NCBI GenBank assembly: GCA_021775095.1
Contig: JAJFII010000055.1
Coordinates: 124,001-188,000, forward strand
DNA from: Rhodospirillales bacterium
GTDB taxonomy: Bacteria; Pseudomonadota; Alphaproteobacteria; Rhodospirillales; Casp-alpha2
Direction: 5' to 3'
Length of the DNA: 64,000 nucleotides
Within the stretch, counting starts at the first letter, position 1. The number at the start of each line of letters is the position of its first letter. The position numbers were made by a program, and so were the translations under genes. This document shows, in pieces, positions 1 to 7,656 of the stretch. The notes under the pieces were generated by a model. The model was not told where the DNA came from, searched no databases, and saw only the letters and a list, made by a program, of their open reading frames with translations.

Positions 1-824
1 ATTTTTGGCAGAATCCGGTCCACAGTTTCAGCCAATTGACGGGACGTGGTAAACAGCCAGACGGGCGAATTTGTGCCATGTTCGGCCTGACCTGCCAGGT
101 CGATGGCGACGGTCATGGGATCTGCCGTTTCGTCGGCGATAACTGCACTTTCCGTTGGTCCGGCAAACACATCAATGCCGACTTCGCCAAACAACAGCCG
201 TTTGGCCTCTGCCACATAGGCGTTTCCCGGGCCAACCAGAATATCCGCCGGCGGGGCACCAAAAAGCCCAAAGGCCATGGTTGCAATCGCCTGCACCCCG
301 CCCATTTCCAGAATCATGTCGGCTCCGGCCAAATCCATGGCATAGGCAACCTGCGGGGCGATCGCATTGCCACGCGGCGGTGATGCGGCGACAACAAAGG
401 GCACACCGGCAACCTTGGCCGTGGCTATGCTCATAATTGCCGATGCCGCATGGGCGTAACGCCCGCCGGGCACGTAACATCCGGCACAATTGATCGGTAT
501 TATCCGTTGCCCGAGACGCACACCGGGCTCCGTTTCCAGGTCAAACTCGCTCAAGCTGGCACGCTGCGCCTCGGCAAACCGTTTGACCTGTTTGTGGGCG
601 AACTGAATATCCTGTTTTTCCTGGTCGGTGACCTGTGCAATCAGCTGTTGTTTTTTTTCAGCCGTCAAAACAAACGCCCCGTCCCAGTCATCCAGGGTCC
701 TTGCGTAATCGATGACCGTTTCTTCACCACCGGACCTGATGTTGGCAAGCATACCCTCGACGGTTTCGTGAATTAGATTATTTTCAGCCTGTTTCTCAAT
801 CCGCGATCGCTTTATGACTTCCAT
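1..824 (-). CDS. Histidinol-dehydrogenase-family enzyme, HpsN-like (sulfopropanediol dehydrogenase type), partial
   Basis: The reading frame begins at an ATG (824) after a GGGG-rich site and runs off the left edge, leaving about 274 residues. Visible motifs are GCYVPGGRYAH, VGPGNAYVAEAKR and FAGPTES. The family contains zinc- and NAD-dependent alcohol dehydrogenases. True HisD proteins usually carry a YVPGGTA-type and a GPSE motif, whereas the GRYAH/GPTE variant is typical of the branch containing HpsN, which oxidises 2,3-dihydroxypropane-1-sulfonate. A LysR gene lies upstream on the same strand and a TauABC-like importer is nearby, so a role in organosulfonate use is plausible. The exact substrate is inference. 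No histidine biosynthesis genes are adjacent, which argues against HisD. Confidence 0.8.
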   Translation of the reverse strand, partial: MEVIKRSRIEKQAENNLIHETVEGMLANIRSGGEETVIDYARTLDDWDGAFVLTAEKKQQLIAQVTDQEKQDIQFAHKQVKRFAEAQRASLSEFDLETEPGVRLGQRIIPINCAGCYVPGGRYAHAASAIMSIATAKVAGVPFVVAASPPRGNAIAPQVAYAMDLAGADMILEMGGVQAIATMAFGLFGAPPADILVGPGNAYVAEAKRLLFGEVGIDVFAGPTESAVIADETADPMTVAIDLAGQAEHGTNSPVWLFTTSRQLAETVDRILPK

Positions 825-860
825 AATCCAAAACCCCCATTTAATTTTCCAAATGCCACA

Positions 861-893
861 TGGGTTATACAAAAAAGCAGAGATAATAACCCA
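861..893. promoter_or_regulatory. Inverted repeat upstream of the HpsN-like gene
   Basis: TGGGTTAT (861-868) and ATAACCCA (886-893) form a perfect 8-bp inverted repeat with a 17-nt spacer. It lies about 40 nt upstream of the HpsN-like start, and a further GGGTTA half-site lies near 920. It may be an operator; the binding protein is unknown. Confidence 0.3.
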
Positions 894-995
894 TAACCGT
901 CAGTTCACTCCCAGATCAAAAGGGTTACCAGAGAGAACTTACATGTTTAGATATATTGAACAGTCATTTAGGAAAAAGTGAAAAGGTTGTTGCCG

Positions 996-1967
996 TCATG
1001 TCAGGGTTTCAATCGCGTTGGCCATATGCGGAACAATTTTGGCGAACCGGGGTATGACCTGGGTATCAATCAGATCGCGGCATTCAATTGCCAGTTGATC
1101 CGGCAATTCGCCCAGTTCCGCACTGCGAGCCACCAAATAAATGTGGCGCGAAAAAGCGGGAAATGGAACTTCAGTCACATCGACCTGCGAAATAAATCGT
1201 TCCGCATCAAGCAGGTTGAGGGGGGTTGTCAGGGTCCATCCCCTGGCCTGGACAACCATAGCAATGACGGAACGCGACGCTTCCAGCGAAAACTTTCGCG
1301 GCACATTAAAGCGGATTCTTTTCAGGTGCTGGGTGACGGATCGACCAATGGGTATGGCGTCGGAATACTGTATAAACGGGGCTTCTGTTAACTGTGAGGT
1401 CACATCGTTTTTAAGTTCTAGCAATCCCTTAACCGTCACCAGAATAAAAGGTTCACGGACCAGGGGGATTGTGCGAAAGCCGTTTACATCATCGGGCAGA
1501 CTGGCCGTTACGCATATATCGGCTTCGCGTTGGCGCAGCAATTCGAGCAGATGGTCGGAGCGACCGGAATAGGCATTAACAAAACAATCACGAAAACGAC
1601 GCTGCAGGTTGGCAACAAGAACCGGAGTCAGCGACGTGTCGAGATCATCGATAATCGCCAGAGTCAATTTCGGCATGTCAACCAGCCCATGGGCCGATAA
1701 CTCCGCCTCGGCGTCGGCAACGGTCTTCAGAATTTTGTGGGCATGGGCGCGCAACATTTGGCCGGCCGGCGTTACCTTCAGAGGGCGAGACTGGCGATCA
1801 AAAATTTTAGCCCCGACGGCGTCCTCTAAGACAGAGATTTGCTGGGAAACTGCGGATGTGCTGGTGCCCAGGCGTTTGGCACCTTCACTGATGGAACCGG
1901 TTTCTTCGACGACAACAAACGCCCGAAGGCCACGAAGCGTTAAATCAGATTTGGTTTTTGCCGACAT
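996..1967 (-). CDS. LysR-family transcriptional regulator
   Basis: A protein of 323 residues with a winged helix-turn-helix at about residues 8-66 (LRGLRAFVVVEETGSIS, then GTSTSAVSQQISVLE), followed by a LysR substrate-binding domain. I start it at the internal ATG 1967. The longer frame begins at a TTG (2039) and would add 24 residues with no family match. It is divergent from the TauA-like gene and upstream of the HpsN-like gene on the same strand, so both are candidate targets. A TTAAG-N4-CTTAA palindrome sits in the divergent spacer. The effector is unknown. Confidence 0.9.
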   Translation of the reverse strand: MSAKTKSDLTLRGLRAFVVVEETGSISEGAKRLGTSTSAVSQQISVLEDAVGAKIFDRQSRPLKVTPAGQMLRAHAHKILKTVADAEAELSAHGLVDMPKLTLAIIDDLDTSLTPVLVANLQRRFRDCFVNAYSGRSDHLLELLRQREADICVTASLPDDVNGFRTIPLVREPFILVTVKGLLELKNDVTSQLTEAPFIQYSDAIPIGRSVTQHLKRIRFNVPRKFSLEASRSVIAMVVQARGWTLTTPLNLLDAERFISQVDVTEVPFPAFSRHIYLVARSAELGELPDQLAIECRDLIDTQVIPRFAKIVPHMANAIETLT

Positions 1968-2063
1968 ATTGGAAATTTTCCGCGATATCTTGAGAATTCC
2001 GAAAGGACCAATCACCGCATGTGAAGCGACCCATTGCAAATCCTGAAATTACGGAATGACAAT

Positions 2064-2098
2064 TTAAGTTATCTTAATCTAAGCCCTTTGCCTTGACA
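2064..2098 (+). promoter_or_regulatory. Candidate LysR operator and -35 element for the TauABC-like operon
   Basis: TTAAG-TTAT-CTTAA (2064-2077) is a short perfect palindrome in the lysR/tauA-like spacer. It is followed by a consensus TTGACA (2093-2098). No convincing -10 sits at 17 nt, so this could be an activator-dependent promoter. Confidence 0.3.
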
Positions 2099-2201
2099 AA
2101 CATGGCCCTTCTAAAGGCCACTGTATCTGTTAAAGAATTGCAGGGACCGGTTCCGCCTAATTGTACTGGAAAATTTATAATAATTTCACAAGGAGACTTT
2201 A

Positions 2202-3224
2202 ATGAACCCGTTAAAATCACTACTTGCCAGGGCATCTGCCCTCGCCTTACTGACCACATCCTCATTTGCCGCAACGGTCGCGACGACCACTACCGCTGAC
2301 GCCGAGGGATTAACCGTCGCCTACTTCCTGGAATGGCCGACCCCGAACCAGTTTGCCCAGGCAAAAAAATTGTACGCGGAAAAATTGGGCATGGATATCA
2401 AGTGGGTATCCTTCGACGCCGGAACCGCGATGTCGGCAGCGATGGCGTCCGGTGACGTGCAAATTTCCTTTTCTCAAGGGATTCCGCCGTTTGTTGTTGC
2501 GGCCTCTGCCGGTCAGGATCTGCAAGTTGTCGATGTTGCTGTTTCCTATTCGGAAAATGACAATTGTGTGGTTCGCGAAAGCCACGAGATCACCAAGGAA
2601 AATGCCAAGGAACTGGAAGGCAAACAAGTGGGCGTGCCGCTTGGTACCGCTGCCCATTATGGGTTCCTGAAGCAGATGGATCATTTTGGTGTTAACACTT
2701 CGACCATGAAAATTGTCGATATGGCACCGGCCGATGGTGCGGCGGCATTTGCGTCAGGCAATCTCGATATGGTTTGTGGTTGGGGTGGTGCTCTGCGCCG
2801 CATGAAAGAACATGGCAACGTTTTGCTAAGCGGGGCCGAAAAAGAACAGCTCGGTATCCAGGTGTTTGACGCCACCACGGTTTCGGCGCAATGGGCGAAA
2901 GAGAACCCGGATGTTCTCGCTAAATTCCTGAAGGTCACGGCAGATATGAACGCCAAGTATGCCGCTGGCGGAATGGCAGAAATGTTGCCGACAATCGCCA
3001 AGGCCGCCGGCATGGATGCGGATGCGACCAAAGCCACATTGGCCGGCTTTGCCTTCCCGACCGTCGACGAGCAACTGAGCGCCAAATGGCTTGGTGGTGG
3101 AACCCAGAAGTTCCTGAAGGAAGTCGGTGACTTCTTTGTCAAACAAGGGACCATTCCAAAGGCCCGTGCCAATTACGACAGTGCCGTCGATGCCAGTTAC
3201 CTGAGAGCGGCGAAAAATATGTAA
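2202..3224 (+). CDS. TauA-like ABC transporter substrate-binding protein
   Basis: A protein of 340 residues. An N-terminal signal peptide of about 35 residues ends in a TTTTADA-type cleavage region. The mature part begins LTVAYFLEWPTPNQFAQA and contains FDAGTAMSAAMASGDVQI and KQVGVPLGTAAHYGFLKQMDHFGV, the layout of the TauA/SsuA (NMT1-like) family, which binds sulfonates such as taurine in the periplasm. A strong AGGAG lies before the ATG. It is the first gene of a three-gene operon (binding protein, ATPase, permease), with a stem-loop after it that should favour excess binding protein. Ligand: a sulfonate or amine is likely but not proven. Confidence 0.9.
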   Translation: MNPLKSLLARASALALLTTSSFAATVATTTTADAEGLTVAYFLEWPTPNQFAQAKKLYAEKLGMDIKWVSFDAGTAMSAAMASGDVQISFSQGIPPFVVAASAGQDLQVVDVAVSYSENDNCVVRESHEITKENAKELEGKQVGVPLGTAAHYGFLKQMDHFGVNTSTMKIVDMAPADGAAAFASGNLDMVCGWGGALRRMKEHGNVLLSGAEKEQLGIQVFDATTVSAQWAKENPDVLAKFLKVTADMNAKYAAGGMAEMLPTIAKAAGMDADATKATLAGFAFPTVDEQLSAKWLGGGTQKFLKEVGDFFVKQGTIPKARANYDSAVDASYLRAAKNM

Positions 3225-3244
3225 CCGTTGCGTTCACTCAAAAG

Positions 3245-3270
3245 CGGCTCGTAACTTCGGTTACGAGCCG
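3245..3270 (+). terminator. Intercistronic stem-loop with a cUUCGg tetraloop
   Basis: CGGCTCGTAAC and GTTACGAGCCG form a perfect 11-bp stem closed by a TTCG loop (C-UUCG-G). It lies 21 nt after the binding-protein stop codon. There is no U-tract, so it is more likely an attenuator or mRNA-stabilising hairpin than a full terminator. Confidence 0.7.
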
Positions 3271-3321
3271 TATTTGATTGAAAGTTCTTGTTAATAATAC
3301 GAACCATTGGGGGTGAGCACT

Positions 3322-4134
3322 TTGGCCGACGAAAAACAGTCATCTTTACTTATAGATAACATATCCATGACCTTCAACCTGCCCGATGGCAGTTCCGTCG
3401 AGGCCCTGAAGGATGTTTCACTGGGGCTGGCCACGGGCGAGTTGTTATCTGTTCTCGGCCCCTCCGGTTGTGGAAAAACCACCCTGCTCAATATCATTGC
3501 CGGTTTTTTGGCACCGACCGGCGGACAAATCATCCTCAATGACCATCAGGTCCAGGGTCCAGCGCCGGAACGGGGAATGGTGTTCCAGCGCGGTGCCCTT
3601 TTTGAATGGATGTCGGTGCGGAAAAATGTTGGTTTTGGGCCCGCCATGAAAGGGGTTCCTGAAAAACAAATCCGCACCCGGGTCGATGAACTGTTGGAAA
3701 TTGTCGGGTTACACGATTTTGGTGACAAAGCCGTTTATGAGCTTTCCGGTGGCATGCAACAACGCGTTGCCCTGGCCCGTTGCCTGGCCAACGACCCGGA
3801 CGTCATTTTGATGGACGAGCCGCTCGGTGCCCTTGACGCCCTGACCCGGGAAAAGATGCAGGGTTTGGTGCTCAAACTTTGGAAAGAAACGGGAAAAACC
3901 ATTATCCTCATAACCCACTCGGTGGAAGAAGCACTGTTGCTCGGTGAACGCCTGCTGGTAATGGCCCCGAGGCCCGGTCGTATCCACAAGGAATACCATC
4001 TGCCGTTTGCCGAAATGGGCGTCGACGCCGATTTACGTGAAGTCAAAAAACACGGTGATTATGGGTCGAAGCGCGAAGAGATCCTGTCCATGATCTGGGA
4101 GATGGAAGAAGAAATTATGGGCAGAAAGGAATAA
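3322..4134 (+). CDS. TauB-like ABC transporter ATP-binding protein
   Basis: A protein of about 270 residues. Walker A is GPSGCGKTT, the Q-loop lies in GMVFQRGALFEW, the ABC signature is LSGGMQQR, Walker B is VILMDEP, and the switch histidine is in ITHSVEEALLL. This is the nitrate/taurine-type ATPase that energises uptake of the ligand bound by the upstream protein. The start is uncertain: TTG 3322 is chosen because GGGGGTGAG sits just before it, but an in-frame TTG at 3307 and GTG at 3313 are also possible. The permease starts 4 nt after the stop codon, so the two are probably co-translated. Confidence 0.93.
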   Translation: MADEKQSSLLIDNISMTFNLPDGSSVEALKDVSLGLATGELLSVLGPSGCGKTTLLNIIAGFLAPTGGQIILNDHQVQGPAPERGMVFQRGALFEWMSVRKNVGFGPAMKGVPEKQIRTRVDELLEIVGLHDFGDKAVYELSGGMQQRVALARCLANDPDVILMDEPLGALDALTREKMQGLVLKLWKETGKTIILITHSVEEALLLGERLLVMAPRPGRIHKEYHLPFAEMGVDADLREVKKHGDYGSKREEILSMIWEMEEEIMGRKE

Positions 4135-4138
4135 CGCC

Positions 4139-5410
4139 ATGTTAGTTTTAATGATCTATGTCACGATATTTGTTCTTGCCTACGTTATATACCAGGCCGT
4201 CGCCGGGCGCAGTTCTAAAAAGGTTGGATTTAATGCGCGCAAAACGGTGACCTTCGGAGATGAGAGTGCAGTTACCGCCAACCGGGCCGCCTCGGTGATT
4301 TCGGTCGTCTCCATATTCCTCATCTGGGGTGCCTTTACCGGCTCAAATTTAACGCCGATCCACGTTCCCGGACCGTTTGTCGGAAAAACATCCTTTACCT
4401 ACACAGCGACCAATGCAGAAAACCAGACGGACGATGGCACGGTTCACATCAACGTCGCCAAAGTCGGCAACGATTCGAAAAAACCGACCCTCCCGGAATC
4501 CGGCCAATCGGGTTTTGCCAAGGACGATGCTTTGAAAGTCGGTGCCTGGCGCAGCGCCCTCATCCGCGTGCAAAACAACGATGATGGCGGTAAAATCAAG
4601 GGGTATCGGGTCACCGCGATCAATGGTCAGGCCATCGCACCAAACCAGATGGTCGAGGTTGCTGATGGGGTCGTCAGCATGACCTCAAAGGGCAGCCTGT
4701 CCTTTGCTCCGAGCAAGGGCTGGCAAATGGAACCCATTTGGTTGCCGGCACCTGAAGCCATTGTCACCCGGTTGTTTGAGATTTCCAGAGACGGTTACCA
4801 GAACGTCGCGCTTTCTGAAAACATCGGCTGGTCGCTGTTTCGCGTGGTTGTCGGGTTTTTGCTGGGCAGCCTGGTCGGTATCCCGCTTGGCTATGCCATG
4901 GGTTTAAATGACTGGTTTCGTGGCTGGTTCGACCCGATTGTCGAATTCATGCGGCCAATCCCACCGCTGGCGCTGATCCCCTTGGTCATTATCTGGTTCG
5001 GTATTTGGGAGCAGGGCAAAATCAGCTTGCTGTTCCTGGCCGCCCTTTGGATCATGACCATTTCAGCAAGAGCTGGCGTTTCCGGTGTGAACATCTCGAA
5101 GGTTCATGCCGCCTACTCGCTTGGGGCGTCCAAGCTGCAGATCCTTTTGCATGTCATCATTCCCAATTCCCTGCCCGAAATATTCACCGGGGCCCGGGTT
5201 GCCATGGGAGTCTGTTGGGGAACGGTGGTCGCGGCTGAACTGGTTGCCGCAGAAAAAGGCGCGGGAAAAATGATCATTGCCGCCTCCAAGTTTCAGCAGA
5301 CCGACATTGTCATCATGGGGATTATCCTGATCGGCATCATCGGATTTGGCATTGATATTCTCATGCGCATGGCTGAAAGCGTGCTCGTTCCGTGGAAGGG
5401 AAAGGGATAG
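4139..5410 (+). CDS. TauC-like ABC permease with an inserted cadherin/VCBS-like domain
   Basis: A protein of 423 residues, far longer than the usual TauC of about 260-280. It has an extra N-terminal helix (about 4-21) and a second helix (about 51-68). A hydrophilic segment (about 75-198) follows, then the normal permease domain from WLPAPEAIVTRL onward, with an EAA loop near HAAYSLGASKLQILLHVI. The segment carries SFTYTATNAENQTDDGTVHI and GVVSMTSKGSLSFAPSKG, which resemble strands of bacterial cadherin-like/VCBS adhesion repeats (family-style motif knowledge). It sits where TauC normally has only a short connector and would face the periplasm. It might help dock the binding protein or sense the envelope; this is inference. 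Confidence 0.88.
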   Translation: MLVLMIYVTIFVLAYVIYQAVAGRSSKKVGFNARKTVTFGDESAVTANRAASVISVVSIFLIWGAFTGSNLTPIHVPGPFVGKTSFTYTATNAENQTDDGTVHINVAKVGNDSKKPTLPESGQSGFAKDDALKVGAWRSALIRVQNNDDGGKIKGYRVTAINGQAIAPNQMVEVADGVVSMTSKGSLSFAPSKGWQMEPIWLPAPEAIVTRLFEISRDGYQNVALSENIGWSLFRVVVGFLLGSLVGIPLGYAMGLNDWFRGWFDPIVEFMRPIPPLALIPLVIIWFGIWEQGKISLLFLAALWIMTISARAGVSGVNISKVHAAYSLGASKLQILLHVIIPNSLPEIFTGARVAMGVCWGTVVAAELVAAEKGAGKMIIAASKFQQTDIVIMGIILIGIIGFGIDILMRMAESVLVPWKGKG

Positions 5411-5490
5411 TATGGCCGATAGGGACGATAAATAATTCGCTAACAGGGTTTTGCCACAACAAGCGAAAAAACCCGGCCGGGCGCTAGATT

Positions 5491-5632
5491 ATGTCTACTC
5501 AACCGATGATCAAAGTGGATCTCGAAAATGCAAAGAGAGCCGGTTTGGCCTTTGCCAGTGCCCGCCGACGGGATTCGGGGTGTGTCGGTCCGTCACACAC
5601 TGTCGGCAAAATCGGTTTTTCTTTAAGCGCCG
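5491..5632 (+). pseudogene. Truncated N-terminal ORF fragment downstream of the TauABC-like operon
   Basis: An ORF opens with MSTQPMIKVDLENAKRAGLA and looks protein-like for about 45 residues. Its continuation is only the antisense of the next real gene. It may be the N-terminus of a former fourth operon gene cut off by the insertion that brought in the next two genes and the IS30 remnant. The product is not recognised. It has only a weak ribosome-binding site. Confidence 0.3.
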
Positions 5633-6484
5633 TCAATTGTACATCTGAATTGTCAGGTGTGAATTTAGCGGCAACAAGTTTTGTTGGATACCTAGTCGAT
5701 AATGCAAGAACCTTGCTAGAAAACCCTGTGCTTCAATACGCCGATGTCGCTCACACCGAAATAACTTTTCTCGGTCAGGGTCTCGCGACAAATCTATTTT
5801 GGCATCTTGGTCATTTCGAATTAAGAAATGGACGATTCGTTGATCCAGACTTTCAGAATTCCACGTCTTTGCCTCCTGTTCGAAAATGGAGCAAAAACCG
5901 TTTAAGAACGACACCATATCATCTGCAAAGAAATCTATCGTCGCCGCCTCATCACATGCGCCCTGATTGACGCAAACCACAACTTCCGTGAAATAGGACA
6001 TAATCTTGAACACGTACCCCTTACTTGCGCCATCAAATATCATTCCATTTTCGAAGGCATCAAGTCCTGCTCCGCCAATTTTCTGCCTCAAGGTTTTTCG
6101 TTGCACATTATTTAAAGGACTTCGGTTCAGTATCTCAATATACCCTGTTTTTCCGCAATCCAATTGATCCTCAATTTGTAAATCGCCTTTCGCAATTAAA
6201 TCGAGATAAAACTGGCAACGGGTCACATCAATGATTGGTCCCAGTTTATCGTTGTATGTGTTCAATAAATCATTGAGGGATTTCTTATCGGTAAGTTCTC
6301 CGACGTAAGCGTGGTAAAGTTCTAATGTCTGCACGACCCGCTGCGCGTCATTGTTTGCTTTATACTGATAAAGGCCAAACCCTCCGGCAATCATTGCAAA
6401 CGCGAGGGTCACCCACGGAAGGAGGCGATCAGATACGAACTTTGGCGGCAATTGCCTTGCAAGCGACAAAACAAAGTTGCGCAT
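5633..6484 (-). CDS. Unknown membrane-anchored protein
   Basis: A protein of 283 residues that I do not recognise with confidence. A single transmembrane segment lies near residues 24-42 (LPWVTLAFAMIAGGFGLYQY), followed by a helix-rich soluble domain. That domain contains CVNQGACDEAATIDFFADDM, a layout seen in small uncharacterised membrane-anchored proteins with a signal-like N-terminal helix. It starts 9 nt after the stop of the Cys-rich gene, so the two form an operon. Base composition is more AT-rich than the neighbouring metabolic genes, and an IS30 remnant lies upstream, which suggests transfer. Confidence 0.7.
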   Translation of the reverse strand: MRNFVLSLARQLPPKFVSDRLLPWVTLAFAMIAGGFGLYQYKANNDAQRVVQTLELYHAYVGELTDKKSLNDLLNTYNDKLGPIIDVTRCQFYLDLIAKGDLQIEDQLDCGKTGYIEILNRSPLNNVQRKTLRQKIGGAGLDAFENGMIFDGASKGYVFKIMSYFTEVVVCVNQGACDEAATIDFFADDMVSFLNGFCSIFEQEAKTWNSESLDQRIVHFLIRNDQDAKIDLSRDPDREKLFRCERHRRIEAQGFLARFLHYRLGIQQNLLPLNSHLTIQMYN

Positions 6485-6493
6485 CCGGCGTGC

Positions 6494-7021
6494 CTATTCA
6501 AATATTCTTTGCATTGACGCATCAAACTCCGGTCGTGGAATCAGGCGCCAGTTTTTTTTGACTTCATCAATATTTGTTTTTCCCTGTTTGAAACGACTCC
6601 AATCAAACTTGAGTTCCTGATCACAACATTCGCATCGATCACAAATATCCTTGCGTGAACCAAGAAATGTGAACACATCAATTGACTTTTTATCTGGATT
6701 CAAGCGTTGCTGACGCAAGGTGATTAGACCTTCTACATCGGGTTTTGTAATTGCCATCCAATTATTTTGTAATACGGTCCCTTCATATTGTTGCGCTTGC
6801 GACCAGTCGAAGGTGGCACCGGATTCGATGCAACACCTGCAGCGGGCACAAAAATCTTTTGACGATAGAGCGCCTGTCGCACCGGTACTTTCCAACCGCT
6901 GCATTAGCGTGTCAATCACCGGATCGCCGGCAAACGCCTGCGCAGGCAACAGAACGGAACCAAGGAATATAACACTCGCCAAGGCACGCCACGGCCAGCA
7001 CTTCTGGACACGGTTCATCAT
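6494..7021 (-). CDS. Unknown secreted protein with duplicated CxxCxCC motif
   Basis: A protein of about 175 residues. The start at ATG 7021 follows AGAAGG at 5 nt; a GTG at 7027 is the only longer option. A signal peptide ends near PAQAFA. The mature part has two similar units: DFCARCRCCIESGATFDWSQ followed by NNWM, and DICDRCECCDQELKFDWSRF followed by KNWR. Each has C-x2-C-x-C-C, then FDWS about 6-9 residues later and an NW further on. The spacing suggests a metal or redox centre in each half. I know of no named family. It is the first gene of the operon with the membrane-anchored protein. Confidence 0.75.
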   Translation of the reverse strand: MMNRVQKCWPWRALASVIFLGSVLLPAQAFAGDPVIDTLMQRLESTGATGALSSKDFCARCRCCIESGATFDWSQAQQYEGTVLQNNWMAITKPDVEGLITLRQQRLNPDKKSIDVFTFLGSRKDICDRCECCDQELKFDWSRFKQGKTNIDEVKKNWRLIPRPEFDASMQRIFE

Positions 7022-7117
7022 CTGCACCTTCTAACGCCAAAGGCATTTCAGCTAATTTTCACGAACGGCGTGGATTATAGCACGCGACGCTAGAAAAGTG
7101 AAGGAAGCACCCTCTTT

Positions 7118-7384
7118 CTAGAGTGTATCTCCCATCGCGAAATATTGCTGCAGCAGTCCGTTCGTATCCTCGTTTGCACCCTGTTGCCACGGACTAACGG
7201 GGACGCAAATATAGGTCCCTCTTTGTTGCCAATGGGAACCTTTTGTAAGCGGCCAGATGTGTGCCCGATCCCATGTCAGGCTCTGCTTTAGGGTCCAGGA
7301 AGATTTTTTATCATAGGCCTGGATAATGCAGAAACAAACCTCTCTGTGTTTTTTCCATCGACTTCCAGCAAGACTGTAAAACAA
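7118..7384 (-). pseudogene. IS30-family transposase remnant
   Basis: The frame retains LKQSLTWDRAH and SPWQQGANEDTNGLLQQYF. These match the IS30 transposase landmarks around the second catalytic Asp (SLTWD) and the catalytic Glu block (SPWQRGxNENTNGLLRQYF). The N-terminal helix-turn-helix and the first Asp are gone and the spacing is disturbed, so it is not functional. It marks the edge of the foreign-looking patch upstream of the Cys-rich operon. Confidence 0.75.
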
Positions 7385-7485
7385 AATCGCCGGGGCCGGA
7401 TGCGCCCATGATACCTGAGATATGAGAAGACCGTAGCAGGTGGTTTGCTCATGGCATGAGCGATTAGAGCTAAGGGAACCCTAGG

Positions 7486-7498
7486 GTCAGGACCCATA
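7486..7498. repeat. GGGTCAGGACCC-type palindromic repeat, copy 1
   Basis: TAGGGTCAGGACCC near 7482-7498 has 5-bp arms (GGGTC/GACCC) around AG. Related copies occur near 42362 and 43797, both also at edges of low-GC accessory patches. It may be the end of a mobile element. Confidence 0.4.
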
Positions 7499-7656
7499 TA
7501 ACCGCTTTCTTCTAGTCCTTCCTCAAGGCTGATTTCTGCGTATACCGCACTCTCCCCTATAGCTAAGTCTTCAAGCTATGTTGCATCGACCCAACGTCGC
7601 CATCGCCTCCAAAAAGGGGGTAATACCGGGTCGCCAGTTAAGCGGGCCAACTGGTA

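Noticed and set aside
1-824. Histidinol dehydrogenase for histidine biosynthesis (HisD)
   Set aside because: The GRYAH and GPTE variants and the lack of his genes fit the HpsN-like branch better.
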